Assembly (NCBI RefSeq): GCF_003240585.1
Contig: NZ_PCDP01000035.1
Coordinates: forward strand, 248,001 to 312,000
From: Arminella tubonensis
Lineage (GTDB): Bacteria; Pseudomonadota; Alphaproteobacteria; Rhizobiales; Rhizobiaceae
DNA length: 64,000 bases
Reading direction: 5' to 3'
Numbering within the stretch: position 1 is the stretch's first letter; the number at the start of each line of letters is the position of its first letter. Both the position numbers and the translations under genes were made by a program. The notes under the pieces were generated by a model. That model was not told where the DNA came from, made no database searches, and worked only from the letters and a program-made list of their open reading frames with translations. Below, piece after piece: positions 8,020-17,942 of the stretch.

Positions 8020-9117
8020 GTGGGGACATCGACCATTCTGAAGGAGGAAAGATTTCTCCTTGTCGCACTTGCCATCGCGGTCGTCGCTTATTTCAGCGAG
8101 CATGCGATCCTGGAGATGGGTAGAGGTGCCGCGATCATCGCGGCTGTTGCGCTCATAGCGACAATCGTTCTCGCGTCCGTTCGCGTCGCCCATCATGCGG
8201 AAGTCCTTGCCGCCAAGGTCGGCGATCCCTACGGCACCATGATCCTGACGCTTTCGGCCGTCGCCGTTGAAGTGATCATCCTCGCCATCCTCATGAGTGG
8301 CGAAAGCTCGCCGACGCTGGTCCGGGACACGATCTATTCGGCCGTCATGCTCGACATCAACGGCATCCTTGGGCTGGCAGCACTCCTCGGCGGCCTCAAG
8401 CATGGAGAACAGTCCTACAACGACGATAGCGGCAAGACCTATGGCGTGATGATCCTGACCGCCATGGGCATCTCGATGATCGTCCCGGAGTTCATACCCG
8501 ACGCCAAATGGCACTATTATTCGGCCTTCACCATCTGCGCGATGATCGCGCTCTATGCCCTGTTCCTGCGCATGCAGGTCGGCCAGCACAGCTACTTCTT
8601 CAGCTACAGCTACCCCCGCACTGAAAAGAAGAAGGAGAGCGAGCAGGAAGGCGAGACGGATGAATCGACATCGATTTCGATCGCCACCATTCTCGTCGGC
8701 GTCGTAATCATCGGCGCGCTGGCCGAGTTCATGGCCGCTTTCATGAACGTCGGACTGAAGGACAGCGGCGCACCGCCCGCCATCGCTGCTATCGTCGTCG
8801 CGGCAATCTCGGCGGCTCCGGAAATCCTGACCGCCCTGCGCGCGGCACTCAGAAACCGCATGCAGGCAACCGTCAACATCGCAATGGGCGCCTCGCTCTC
8901 GACCGTCATCCTCACCGTCCCCGTCATGGAGGCGATCGCCCTCTACACCGGCCAGCCGTTCGTCATGGCGATGTCGCCGGTCCAGACGGTAATGGTCATC
9001 ATCACCCTGATCGCCGCCGCCATCAACCTCAACGACGGCGAGACCAACGCCATCGAAGGCATGACCCATTTCATCCTCTTCGCCACGTTCATCATGCTGA
9101 CGGGACTGGGGCTTTGA
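8020..9117 (+). CDS. chaA: ChaA-type calcium/sodium-proton antiporter
   Basis: A 365-residue inner-membrane cation exchanger with about 11 hydrophobic segments. The two inverted alpha-repeats contain the acidic motifs seen in this family: HHAEVLAAKVGDPYG ... SAVAVEVIILAILM in the first half and AAISAAPEILTALRAALR in the second. A charged cytoplasmic loop (EKKKESEQEGETDEST) separates the halves. It expels Ca2+ or Na+/K+ in exchange for protons at alkaline pH in E. coli. The start is GTG at 8020, preceded by GGAG. Close relatives in rhizobia are annotated as y4hA-like ionic transporters. Confidence 0.87.
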   Translation: MGTSTILKEERFLLVALAIAVVAYFSEHAILEMGRGAAIIAAVALIATIVLASVRVAHHAEVLAAKVGDPYGTMILTLSAVAVEVIILAILMSGESSPTLVRDTIYSAVMLDINGILGLAALLGGLKHGEQSYNDDSGKTYGVMILTAMGISMIVPEFIPDAKWHYYSAFTICAMIALYALFLRMQVGQHSYFFSYSYPRTEKKKESEQEGETDESTSISIATILVGVVIIGALAEFMAAFMNVGLKDSGAPPAIAAIVVAAISAAPEILTALRAALRNRMQATVNIAMGASLSTVILTVPVMEAIALYTGQPFVMAMSPVQTVMVIITLIAAAINLNDGETNAIEGMTHFILFATFIMLTGLGL

Positions 9118-9185
9118 GAGGGATATCAATGGGATAGTGGTTGAGGCGGAATCAGGTCGGGAGATTATTGAATCTCTACGCGAGG

Positions 9186-9578
9186 TTATACCCCTGGCCT
9201 CCAGGCAAGCCGATGATCGGTCAGCGCTCTATCGACTGTCACAAGCAGCATGGCTTCGATGTGGCATTGGGCGAGCAGTAGCCTATCGAAAGGATCGAGG
9301 GTGATCGGAACCGGATCGACGGCGATCAGTACGTGCGGAACGTCGATAGCAATAATATTCAACCCGGTCGAAAGTAGAAAACTTGGGATAGCCTCAACAG
9401 GCAAACTCGGAGACAGCTTACCCAGTCGCGTCTTGATTGCGATTTCCCAGAGACTAGCTACGCTCACGTAACCGGTAACCCCCGCGTTTTGGAGCATTTG
9501 GCTGATATTGGGAAACCGCCGGGCAGTACTTCCGTCGACCACGGCTAGGACTATGTGGGTGTCGAGTAGAAGCCTCAT
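9186..9578 (-). CDS. vapC: PIN-domain toxin, VapC type
   Basis: A 130-residue ribonuclease toxin. PIN acidic residues are visible: Asp in RLLLDTHIVL at the N-terminus, Glu in SLWEIAIKTRLGKL, and Asp residues in DPFDRLLLAQC and VTVDRAL. The LWEIAIK signature places it in the group paired with Phd-type antitoxins. Its ATG lies two bases after the antitoxin stop, so the two are translationally coupled. It probably cleaves tRNA or other RNA when free. The module is repressed through the palindrome upstream of the antitoxin, by inference. Confidence 0.88.
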   Translation of the reverse strand: MRLLLDTHIVLAVVDGSTARRFPNISQMLQNAGVTGYVSVASLWEIAIKTRLGKLSPSLPVEAIPSFLLSTGLNIIAIDVPHVLIAVDPVPITLDPFDRLLLAQCHIEAMLLVTVDRALTDHRLAWRPGV

Positions 9579-9580
9579 GC

Positions 9581-9841
9581 TTATGGCAAGGGATTCAAAA
9601 GGAAGTCTTCAGGCAATGGATCGTCGAAATCATCGGCGATGTACATCTCCGTCCTCTTGATACCTTTTGCACGCAGATAAGCCTCGCCTGCTTCCAGGTC
9701 CAAGCCCCCGCGCTTCTTGTGAGGAACCAGATCCAGTACCGGGCGACCATTCCTGGTGACGACGATAACCTCCCCCTCCTCGACTTCTCGGGCAAGCTCT
9801 GTCAGCCGGTTCTTTGCGTCTCGGATCGATACGGTTTTCAT
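9581..9841 (-). CDS. Phd/YefM-type antitoxin
   Basis: An 86-residue antitoxin. The N-terminal DNA-binding part reads MKTVSIRDAKNRLTELAREV, then VIVVTRNGRPVLDLVP, both standard for Phd/YefM. The acidic C-terminal tail (IADDFDDPLPEDFL) would wrap the PIN toxin. An upstream extension to 9925 is open, but MKTVSIRDAK is the conserved start and the extension runs through the operator palindrome and the neighbouring terminator. First gene of the toxin-antitoxin operon. Confidence 0.88.
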   Translation of the reverse strand: MKTVSIRDAKNRLTELAREVEEGEVIVVTRNGRPVLDLVPHKKRGGLDLEAGEAYLRAKGIKRTEMYIADDFDDPLPEDFLLNPLP

Positions 9842-9848
9842 GCCGTAA

Positions 9849-9870
9849 ATGTAGCCACATGCAGCTACAT
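9849..9870. promoter_or_regulatory. Palindromic operator of the first toxin-antitoxin operon
   Basis: ATGTAGC (9849-9855) and GCTACAT (9864-9870) form a perfect 7-bp inverted repeat separated by eight bases, immediately upstream of the antitoxin ATG. Phd-type antitoxins bind palindromes in this position; binding here is inferred. Confidence 0.68.
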
Positions 9871-9894
9871 CGTCAACAAGTCGCAAAATAAGAA

Positions 9895-9916
9895 AGCCCG
9901 CCATCGCTGGCGGGCT
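9895..9916 (-). terminator. Intrinsic terminator of the aspartate aminotransferase gene
   Basis: AGCCCGCC and GGCGGGCT make an 8-bp stem. Read on the minus strand it is followed by TTTCTTATTTTG. It lies about 25 bases past the aminotransferase stop and just upstream of the toxin-antitoxin promoter. Confidence 0.78.
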
Positions 9917-9940
9917 CTTGGTCATGACAATGCGCAGGGC

Positions 9941-11347
<1,407 letters not shown>

Positions 11348-11427
11348 TTACCCCTGCGTCGACCCGGCTTGAACCGCCGCCGCTCTCCCCCACGTTGCCA
11401 TAAGGTTGTCGGCAAGGAGACAGGGTC

Positions 11428-12582
11428 TTGAACAGCACGCGGATCACAAAAATCGTGGCGTTGATATCGACGGCGTTGACCGTCGCGGCACCGGTCGCGT
11501 CGACCGCTGCGACGAAGATCATCAAGACCCGGCAGGTCACCGTCAAGGTCGAGACCATTGCCGCTCGGCTCGAGCATCCGTGGGCCGTCGAGGTCCTGCC
11601 AGACGGTGCCTATCTTGTCACCGAGCGGCCCGGCAGGATGAGGATCATTCGTGACGGCAAGCTCGCAGATCCGATCGAGGGCCTGCCCGATATCGCCGCC
11701 CGCGGCCAGGGTGGGCTTCTTGATGTCGCCCTGGATCCAAAATTCGCCGAAAACCGGACTATCTATTTTACCGCATCGGTGGCCGGCCCCGGCGGCATCG
11801 GGACGGCCGCGTTCAGGGCCAGGCTATCGAGCGACGAAACGCGGATCGCCGACGTCAAGCGCATCTTCCTGATGAACCACCTTTCCCCAGGCGGCCTGCA
11901 ATTCGGCTCGCGCATCGCCATAGCCAGGGACGGCAGCCTGTTCATCAGCCTCGGAGATCGCGGCGAGATGGATAGGGCACAGGATTTCAGGGATGACGCC
12001 GGCTCTATCGTTCATATCAATGCCGACGGCAGCATTCCTGCCGACAACCCGTTCAAGGATGGCGCGAAAGCGCTGCCGGAGATCTGGTCCAAGGGCCACC
12101 GCAATCCCGAAGGCATCACCTTCGATAGTGCCGACGGCAAGCTCTACACCGTCGAGCACGGCGCAATGGGCGGCGACGAGATCAATCATCCCGAAGCGGG
12201 CAAGAACTACGGCTGGCCGGTCATCACCTACGGCCGGGACTATTCCGGCACCAAGATCGGTGTTGGAACGGCGAAAAAAGGAATGGAGCAGCCCCTCTTC
12301 TATTGGGACCCGTCGATCGCGCCAGGTGGGCTCGCCATCTACCACGGCAAGATGTTTCCGGAATGGGACGGCGATTTCCTGGTCGCTGCCCTGAAATTCA
12401 AGCTGCTCTCCCGCCTCGACCGTGACAAGAGCGGCAAGATCGTCGAGCGCGAGCGGATGTTCGCCGGCGATTTCGGCCGGCTGCGTGATGTAGTGGTCGC
12501 GCCCGACGGCGCGTTGCTCATAACCACGGATGCCGACGACGGCGCATTGCTGCGGATATCGCGGGCAGCGGACACGAACTGA
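11428..12582 (+). CDS. PQQ-dependent sugar dehydrogenase (YliI/Asd-like), periplasmic
   Basis: A 384-residue secreted beta-propeller. The N-terminal signal peptide (IVALISTALTVAAPVASTAAT) is followed by the family opening HPWAVEVLPDGAYLVTERPG, then GQGGLLDVALDP, and the stretch SKGHRNPEGI ... EHGAMGGDEINHPEAGKNYGWP, which carries Ca and PQQ ligands in soluble glucose/aldose dehydrogenases. The start is TTG at 11428, ten bases after AAGGAG. It oxidises aldoses in the periplasm when PQQ is available; no pqq genes are in this window. Confidence 0.88.
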   Translation: MNSTRITKIVALISTALTVAAPVASTAATKIIKTRQVTVKVETIAARLEHPWAVEVLPDGAYLVTERPGRMRIIRDGKLADPIEGLPDIAARGQGGLLDVALDPKFAENRTIYFTASVAGPGGIGTAAFRARLSSDETRIADVKRIFLMNHLSPGGLQFGSRIAIARDGSLFISLGDRGEMDRAQDFRDDAGSIVHINADGSIPADNPFKDGAKALPEIWSKGHRNPEGITFDSADGKLYTVEHGAMGGDEINHPEAGKNYGWPVITYGRDYSGTKIGVGTAKKGMEQPLFYWDPSIAPGGLAIYHGKMFPEWDGDFLVAALKFKLLSRLDRDKSGKIVERERMFAGDFGRLRDVVVAPDGALLITTDADDGALLRISRAADTN

Positions 12583-12690
12583 ATTGGCGCGTCGCGGCCG
12601 TTTGCATATCCGTTGCGCACCCTTGCCCGGAAGAAACACAACTGCTAACCGTCGCGCCTTCTGCAACCATTCCTGATTTAAAGGCTGGAA

Positions 12691-13581
12691 ATGACGCGCA
12701 TTCAGGCGAATCTGGTTCTGTTGCTTGCAGCCGCCATCTGGGGCGGTGGCTTTGTCGCGCAGTCGACGGCTATGCATGCAATCGGTCCGTTCTGGTTCAT
12801 CGGATTGCGTTTTGCCGTTGCCACCGTCGTCGTGCTTCCCTTCGTCTGGCTGGAGGGCCGCAAGGCGGCAGTACCCCTCACGCGCAGGAATACGTTGTCG
12901 TTCCTGTTCATCGGCCTGGCGTTGTTCGGCGGCGCAGCCACGCAGCAGGTCGGCCTGCAGACGACAACCGTCACCAATTCCAGCTTCATCACCGGGCTCT
13001 ATGTCGTCTTCGTGCCGATGATCGCGGTGGTCTTCCTGCGCCGCCCGCCGCACTGGGTCATCTGGCCGGCGGCCCTCATGGCGTTGACGGGCATCTACCT
13101 GCTCTCGGGCGGCTCCTTCTCGCGCCTCACGGTCGGGGATCTTCTAACCGTCGTCTGCGCAATCTTTTGGGCCATCCAGATCACGCTTGCCGGAACGGCG
13201 GTCCGCGAGACCGGTCGGCCGCTTGCGATTTCCGCCACGCAATTCGCGGTGACCGCAGCCGCAGGCCTTGCCGTTGCCGTCGTCGCCGAACCGATCAGCT
13301 TCGAGGCGATCGGCAGTGCGATATGGGAAATCCTCTATGTCGGCATTTTCTCCTCGGGCCTCGCCTTCGCCCTGCAGGTGATCGGCCAGCGCTACACGAC
13401 CTCCTCGCAGGCGGCGATCTTCCTCTCCTCCGAGGCTCTGTTCGGCGCCTCGCTTGGCGCTCTCATTCTCGGCGAAACGGTTTCTCCGCTCGGCTACGTC
13501 GGATGCGCACTGATGTTCGCGGCGATGCTGGTCGTCGAACTGGTGCCGGAAATGATCCGCCGACGGGCTCTCTCCGCCTGA
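12691..13581 (+). CDS. EamA/DMT-family transporter
   Basis: A 296-residue inner-membrane protein with ten hydrophobic segments in two EamA repeats. The first repeat begins NLVLLLAAAIWGGGFVAQST; the second contains LLTVVCAIFWAIQITLAG. Late in the protein lies SSQAAIFLSSEALFGASLGALILGE, typical of this family, where a conserved Glu sits in the ninth segment. Members export amino acids, metabolites or drugs. It is a single gene, 108 bases after the sugar dehydrogenase. The substrate is unknown. Confidence 0.87.
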   Translation: MTRIQANLVLLLAAAIWGGGFVAQSTAMHAIGPFWFIGLRFAVATVVVLPFVWLEGRKAAVPLTRRNTLSFLFIGLALFGGAATQQVGLQTTTVTNSSFITGLYVVFVPMIAVVFLRRPPHWVIWPAALMALTGIYLLSGGSFSRLTVGDLLTVVCAIFWAIQITLAGTAVRETGRPLAISATQFAVTAAAGLAVAVVAEPISFEAIGSAIWEILYVGIFSSGLAFALQVIGQRYTTSSQAAIFLSSEALFGASLGALILGETVSPLGYVGCALMFAAMLVVELVPEMIRRRALSA

Positions 13582-14075
13582 AATCCTGACGCGAGTGCCG
13601 CATCTGACAATTCCATCAGCACGATATGATTTTCTCGAATCACCAAAAACCGCCGCTTGAATGCCTTCGTTTGGCAAAATTTCGCGGCAGTTATATCGCC
13701 GACGATGCAAAACGGGCGACTATCCGGCATGATGTAGAAAAAATTTGGCGAACCGCCCTTGACTTCCTTTCGAGGAAGTCCGCTCGCCGTGAAACGTTAA
13801 AAAACTTTTGCTTGCCAATTCCCGTTAAACCCAGCACTCTCAAGGGTGTTCGGGCATTTTACGAGCATGGGAAGTCCTTATAAAAATGCGCGCCGGAGAC
13901 GCCAATACTCCGGTCAGCCTGATATGAAAACGATGCGCGATATCGATTTTGTTATCATGGCCGAGGTAGAGGGACCCTTTCCTCAGACTGCGAGAACTGC
14001 CTGCAAGCGCCCGCAAGGGTAAGACAGTGATACCGCCCGTACGGACGGCGGGCGGAGAGAAAAGGGACTTGACGC
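13582..14075 (+). promoter_or_regulatory. Upstream region and structured leader of the cold-shock gene
   Basis: Almost 500 bases without a supported gene. An 85-codon frame (13626-13883) lacks a ribosome site. Two perfect hairpins can be seen: GACTTCCT/AGGAAGTC around a TTCG tetraloop (13761-13780), and CCGCCCG/CGGGCGG (14033-14055), which ends just before the cold-shock ribosome site AAGGGA. Cold-shock genes usually have long, temperature-responsive 5' leaders, so at least the second hairpin probably belongs to the mRNA. The start of transcription is not identified. Confidence 0.5.
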
Positions 14076-14291
14076 ATGGCCGAGACTGGCATTGTGAAAT
14101 TCTTCAATACCGACAAGGGCTTCGGTTTTATAAAGCCCGACCGGGGCGGCGCCGACATCTTCGTACATATTTCCGCGGTGCAGGCCTCAGGCCTCTCGGG
14201 CCTTTCCGAAAACCAGAAAGTCAGCTTCGACACCGAGCCGGATCGCCGCGGCAAGGGACCGAAGGCCGTCAACCTTCAGGTTTCCGGCTGA
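14076..14291 (+). CDS. cspA: Cold-shock domain protein, CspA type
   Basis: A 71-residue single-stranded nucleic-acid chaperone with one five-stranded OB fold. RNP1 is KGFGFIKP and RNP2 is DIFVHISAV, both intact; the opening [14 protein letters not shown] is canonical. The start lies 12 bases after AAGGGA. The upstream leader contains two hairpins that may give cold induction. A modest GC-rich hairpin follows (14321-14340) without a T tail. Which of the several rhizobial Csp paralogues this is cannot be decided. Confidence 0.93.
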   Translation: MAETGIVKFFNTDKGFGFIKPDRGGADIFVHISAVQASGLSGLSENQKVSFDTEPDRRGKGPKAVNLQVSG

Positions 14292-14435
14292 CGCATCTGG
14301 ACGTCGATAGCAGTCTTGAGGCCCGGTCGGGACGCCGGGTCTTCTCATTCAGCCTGTATTCACCTTGCCGCCGTTAGATTGGCACAATCGAAGCGCATGA
14401 AACGGCTCTTCTCGCTTCTCTGCAAGGACAGGACA

Positions 14436-14864
14436 ATGAATAGTTTCGGCAAATCCATTATAATCTCTGCAGCCGCTTTGGCGATGACATTTGCATCCCT
14501 CTCGACGGCATCAGCTGACGACGGCTGGCATCACCACCACAACAATGACGGCTGGGCTATCGGCGCGGCAGGCCTCGCGACCGGCCTGATCGTCGGCTCG
14601 GCCATTGCCAGGCAGCCACGCTACGTCGAGCCCGGCCCCTACTACGACGAAGATGTTCCGCCGCCCCCGCCCCCGTACTATGCTCCCCGCCGCGTTTATG
14701 TCCAACCGCGCGAAGCTTACTATCCCGGTCCGGTCGCAGTCGGCCTTCGTCCCTGGTCTCCGCAGTGGATGCGCTATTGCTACGACCGTTACGGCAGCTT
14801 TGACGCCCGCACCGGTACCTTTGTCGGCTACGACGGCGCTCGCCACTTCTGCGTCGCCAACTGA
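14436..14864 (+). CDS. BA14K-family envelope protein
   Basis: A 142-residue secreted protein. The signal peptide (IIISAAALAMTFASLSTASA) is followed by a His-rich linker, a hydrophobic Gly/Ala stretch (AIGAAGLATGLIVGSAIA), a Pro/Tyr-rich section, and the BA14K C-terminal signature WMRYCYDRYGSFDARTGTF with GARHFCVAN, whose two Cys may pair. BA14K is a Brucella immunoreactive protein with lectin-like activity; rhizobia have many paralogues of unclear role. The start at 14436 follows AAGGA; an ATG at 14397 would add a poor leader. Confidence 0.86.
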   Translation: MNSFGKSIIISAAALAMTFASLSTASADDGWHHHHNNDGWAIGAAGLATGLIVGSAIARQPRYVEPGPYYDEDVPPPPPPYYAPRRVYVQPREAYYPGPVAVGLRPWSPQWMRYCYDRYGSFDARTGTFVGYDGARHFCVAN

Positions 14865-14888
14865 CTAGACCTTGACGAAGATAGCTAG

Positions 14889-14911
14889 GACGCCGCTCTC
14901 GGAGCGGCGTC
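14889..14911. terminator. Hairpin between convergent BA14K and MBL genes
   Basis: GACGCCGCT and AGCGGCGTC form a perfect 9-bp stem with a five-base loop. On the plus strand it is followed by TTGCGTTT, so it probably ends the BA14K transcript. Confidence 0.6.
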
Positions 14912-14925
14912 TTGCGTTTAAGGCA

Positions 14926-15570
14926 TCATATGCCGCGAAGGAACGGGTTGGTCCGCCGCTCCTCGCCGATCTGACCACCCGGTCCATGTCCGCAGATGAA
15001 ACCGACGTTGTCCCCGAGCGGAAGCACCTTGTCGCGGATCGAATCCAGCAATTGCTTGTGATTGCCACCTGGAAGATCGGTACGGCCGATCGAGCCGTGG
15101 AACAATACGTCGCCGAGATGGGCGAACCCCTGCTCCCTGTTGAAGAAGATCACGTGGCCCGGCGAGTGCCCGGGGCAGTGAAACACCTCGAATTCGTGCA
15201 CTCCGAACGAGACCTTGTCGCCATCGTTCAAGAACCTGTCCGGCGTGACGTTACGCACGCCTGATATGTTGAAAGCCTTGCCCCTGTCTTCGATCACCTG
15301 CAGCAGCGGCAGATCGTCCTCATGGGGTCCGATGATCTCGAGGCCGAGGGCTTCCTTGACCTCCTTGGCGCCTCCCGCGTGGTCGATATGCCCGTGAGTC
15401 AGCCAGATCGCCTTCAGCGTCAGGCCGTTCTCACGCACCGTCTCCAGGATGAGCTCCACATCGCCGCCGGGATCGACGACAACACCTTCCTTGGTGTCCG
15501 GATCGAACAGGATCGTGCAATTCTGCTGGAAGGGTGTCACCGGGATGATGCCGGCCTGGAGCATGCCCAT
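14926..15570 (-). CDS. MBL-fold metallohydrolase, glyoxalase II-like
   Basis: A 214-residue zinc hydrolase. Metal motifs: THGHIDHAGG (HxHxDH), then the His in HCPGHSPGH, the Asp in LGDVLFHGSIGRTDLPGG, and the late His in CGHGPGGQIGEERRTNPFL. This is the short YcbL-like subfamily, lacking the C-terminal glutathione-binding domain of full glyoxalase II; such enzymes hydrolyse thioesters. The ATG at 15570 begins at the conserved GIIPVTPFQQN; an upstream extension to 15711 is open but unlike the family. Confidence 0.88.
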   Translation of the reverse strand: MGMLQAGIIPVTPFQQNCTILFDPDTKEGVVVDPGGDVELILETVRENGLTLKAIWLTHGHIDHAGGAKEVKEALGLEIIGPHEDDLPLLQVIEDRGKAFNISGVRNVTPDRFLNDGDKVSFGVHEFEVFHCPGHSPGHVIFFNREQGFAHLGDVLFHGSIGRTDLPGGNHKQLLDSIRDKVLPLGDNVGFICGHGPGGQIGEERRTNPFLRGI

Positions 15571-15879
15571 AAGCGCCTCTTGGGTTGAGATACCAGCCTT
15601 CCGTATAGCTCCAAACACGCCGAAGTGCAGCCCCTTTGCCCTGAAAACAACGGAAAGACGGAGCCCCCGCAAAGCACATCCTTGCCTTGTGGTCTGGCGC
15701 CGTCTCGACAATATCCGAAAAAAGGTACTCCGGAGAAAATTGTGTATTTCCTATAATTTTCAATAGTTTGAATACCGATTCTCACCTTTTGCAAACTGGC
15801 ACGCTCCTCAATTTCGGAACATCCAGGGAAACCGCACGTTGTCGAACCATCAAGAGATCGTCAACAAAGGAGAAATCCG
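15571..15879. other. Divergent intergenic region, MBL hydrolase and SH3/DUF1236 protein
   Basis: About 310 bases holding the promoters of two divergent genes. The plus-strand gene has AAAGGAG at 15867-15873. No further structure or gene is evident. Confidence 0.4.
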
Positions 15880-16509
15880 ATGAGCTTGAAGAGAAATATA
15901 TTGCTGGCGGGCGTCATCCTCGCCTCAAGCGCCGGACTGGCTCAAGCCGAGATGTCGGCCACCACGATCTCCGACATTGATGTACGCAGTGGCCCCGGCA
16001 CGCAGTACCCGTCTGTCGGCACTGCAACGCGCGGCTCAGAGGCTGTCCTCGACGGATGTGTCGCCGGCAGCCGGTGGTGCCGCATCGACGTCAACGGGAT
16101 GCGCGGCTGGGTTTATGCGCAGTATCTGAGCGTCGAGCAGAACGGCGGCCCCGTGATTGTCGAGCAGCACAGCACGGACCTCGGCGTTCCTGTTGTCACC
16201 TATCAGCAGACGGACGACCTGAGCACTGGCAGAGTCCAGCCGCAAGCCCAGCCCGGCCCTGACGACGAGCTTATCGGCCCGGCGGACAACCAGGATGCGG
16301 TAACACCGCCACGGACGGTCCGCGCCTATATCGAAGAAAACCCTGTCGACGCGGTTCGTCTCAACGGACGCGTCGCAGTCGGCACGGAACTGCCGCGCGA
16401 CATCGCCGTCAACGCCATCCCGGACTATCAATACAGCTACGTCCGAATCAACGGCCAGCCGGTTCTGGTCGATCCCGGCACCCACCTGGTGGTGTATGTC
16501 TACAACTGA
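15880..16509 (+). CDS. Secreted SH3-domain protein with DUF1236 C-terminus
   Basis: A 209-residue periplasmic protein. After the signal peptide (NILLAGVILASSAGLAQA) comes a bacterial SH3 domain (residues about 25-85: SDIDVRSGPGTQYPSVGTA ... GMRGWVYAQYLS). A Gln/Pro-rich linker leads to a DUF1236-like end (VRAYIEENPVDAVRLNGRV ... IPDYQYSYVRINGQPVLVD). Such SH3 domains bind peptidoglycan or peptides, so it probably acts at the cell wall; the exact role is unknown. A strong terminator follows. Confidence 0.85.
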   Translation: MSLKRNILLAGVILASSAGLAQAEMSATTISDIDVRSGPGTQYPSVGTATRGSEAVLDGCVAGSRWCRIDVNGMRGWVYAQYLSVEQNGGPVIVEQHSTDLGVPVVTYQQTDDLSTGRVQPQAQPGPDDELIGPADNQDAVTPPRTVRAYIEENPVDAVRLNGRVAVGTELPRDIAVNAIPDYQYSYVRINGQPVLVDPGTHLVVYVYN

Positions 16510-16519
16510 CAACAGCGAA

Positions 16520-16545
16520 AGGCGGCCCAGGTGGCCGCCTTTTTT
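16520..16545 (+). terminator. Intrinsic terminator after the SH3/DUF1236 gene
   Basis: AGGCGGCC and GGCCGCCT with a five-base loop, followed by TTTTT. Confidence 0.88.
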
Positions 16546-16721
16546 ACGCGAATTGCAGTTTCGCACACCTCATTTCTCTCGTGTCGGTTGCCTTTCTATC
16601 CCTTTGTACAATTGCATGATAAACTCCGCTCTCATGAAGGGTGGTTGCCCTTCATCGTCTAGGACGGAGACGTGACATTGGGATCCGGACCGATGGGGGC
16701 CGGAGGATAGAGGGGACTAGC

Positions 16722-16988
16722 ATGGAATCTTTGATGCCAATCATCACTCAGCTGATCGCGGGCGCGGTCGGCGGGAACCTCACGAGTGCCGTGCTGAAGC
16801 AGGAGGCGATCAACGTTGTCGCCCGAACCATCGCCGGTGCGATCGGCGGTGTCGGCGGCGGCATTCTGCTCACTCTGGTCGGCGGCGAAGCTGGCTTGAC
16901 CGGCCTTGTCGCCCAGGGCGTCGGCGCACTGATCGGTGGTGGCGTGCTCTCCGGCATCGTCGGTGCCGTCATGAACCGCGCCAAGTAA
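16722..16988 (+). CDS. Small glycine-rich membrane protein, unrecognised
   Basis: An 88-residue protein, almost entirely hydrophobic and Gly/Ala-rich. GAVGGNLTSAVLK, then TIAGAIGGVGGGILLTLVGG and LIGGGVLSGIVGAVMNRAK resemble the glycine-zipper pattern of small inner-membrane proteins. A short amphipathic N-terminus (ESLMPIITQLIAG) precedes two probable membrane segments. The start ATG at 16722 follows AGGGG. Similar proteins are common in rhizobia as hypothetical proteins; no function is assigned. Confidence 0.7.
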   Translation: MESLMPIITQLIAGAVGGNLTSAVLKQEAINVVARTIAGAIGGVGGGILLTLVGGEAGLTGLVAQGVGALIGGGVLSGIVGAVMNRAK

Positions 16989-16999
16989 TATCGACCTTT

Positions 17000-17035
17000 C
17001 GAAAGCCGGGAAGCGCAATGCCCGCCCGGCTTTCG
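17000..17035. terminator. Bidirectional hairpin between small membrane protein gene and ilvE
   Basis: CGAAAGCCGGG (17000-17010) and CCCGGCTTTCG (17025-17035) make a perfect 11-bp stem between convergent genes. T-rich tails are weak on both sides. Confidence 0.6.
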
Positions 17036-17048
17036 ATCAGCGTTTGAG

Positions 17049-17942
17049 CTATTCAGCGGCGACGGCCGCTGCCGGATGGACTTCCTTCACGTAGTCGTTC
17101 ATCAGCGTTTCCGAGATGGTTGCCGGCGTGAACCTGTAGGGTCCGATTTCGGAAACTGGGGTCACTTCCGCAGCCGAGCCCGTGAGGAAGCATTCGCTGA
17201 AGCTCGGCAATTCTTCCGGCATGATCGCCCGCTCGACCACCTCGATGCCGCGGCGTCTTGCCAGCTCGATGACCGTCTGCCGGGTAATGCCGTTCAGGAA
17301 GCAATCCGGCGTCGGCGTGTGGATGACGCCATCCTTGACGAAGAAGATGTTGGCACCCGTCGCTTCGGCCACCTGTCCACGATAATCGAGCATCATCGCA
17401 TCCGCATAGCCCTTGGCCTCCGCCGCATGCTTCGAAATGGTGCAGATCATGTAAAGCCCTGCAGCCTTCGAGGCGCAAGGTGCGGTGCGCGGATCGGGGC
17501 GGCGATATTCGGCGATATCGAGCCTTATCCCCTTCAGCTTTTCGGCCGGGTTGAAATAGCTGCCCCATTGCCAGATGGCGATTGCCACGTTGATGCGGTT
17601 GGATTGCGCCGAGACACCCATCATCTCGCTGCCACGCCAGGCAATCGGGCGTACATAGGCCTCGGAAAAACCCTGGCGCTTCAAGAGTTCGATGGTCGCC
17701 TTGTCGAGCTCTTCGACGCTGTAGGGGATCTTGAAGCCGAGGATGTCAGCCGAGTTATGCAGGCGTCTGTTGTGTTCGGTCAGCTTGAAGACCTTGCCGC
17801 CATAGGCGCGCTCCCCCTCGAAGACAGCACTGGCATAATGAAGTCCGTGGGTGAGCACATGGATCTTGGCATCCTTCCAGGCAACGAACTCGCCGTTGAA
17901 CCAGATTTCGCCATCCAGTTGGTCAAAAGGAACTGATGCCAT
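17049..17942 (-). CDS. ilvE: Branched-chain amino-acid aminotransferase
   Basis: A 297-residue fold-type IV PLP enzyme for the last step of Ile, Val and Leu synthesis. It shows IWFNGEFVAWKDAKIHVLTH then GLHYASAVFEGERAY at the start, the catalytic lysine in ASKAAGLYMI, and the PLP loops DYRGQVAEATGANIFFV and FLTGSAAEVTPVSEIG. The length is typical of IlvE. It is divergent from the MarR/OmpR/kinase operon, with a 320-base gap between them. Confidence 0.92.
   Translation of the reverse strand: MASVPFDQLDGEIWFNGEFVAWKDAKIHVLTHGLHYASAVFEGERAYGGKVFKLTEHNRRLHNSADILGFKIPYSVEELDKATIELLKRQGFSEAYVRPIAWRGSEMMGVSAQSNRINVAIAIWQWGSYFNPAEKLKGIRLDIAEYRRPDPRTAPCASKAAGLYMICTISKHAAEAKGYADAMMLDYRGQVAEATGANIFFVKDGVIHTPTPDCFLNGITRQTVIELARRRGIEVVERAIMPEELPSFSECFLTGSAAEVTPVSEIGPYRFTPATISETLMNDYVKEVHPAAAVAAE

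Noticed and set aside
13626..13883. 85-codon frame upstream of cspA
   Set aside because: No ribosome site, irregular composition, and it spans a perfect hairpin; more likely leader or promoter DNA.
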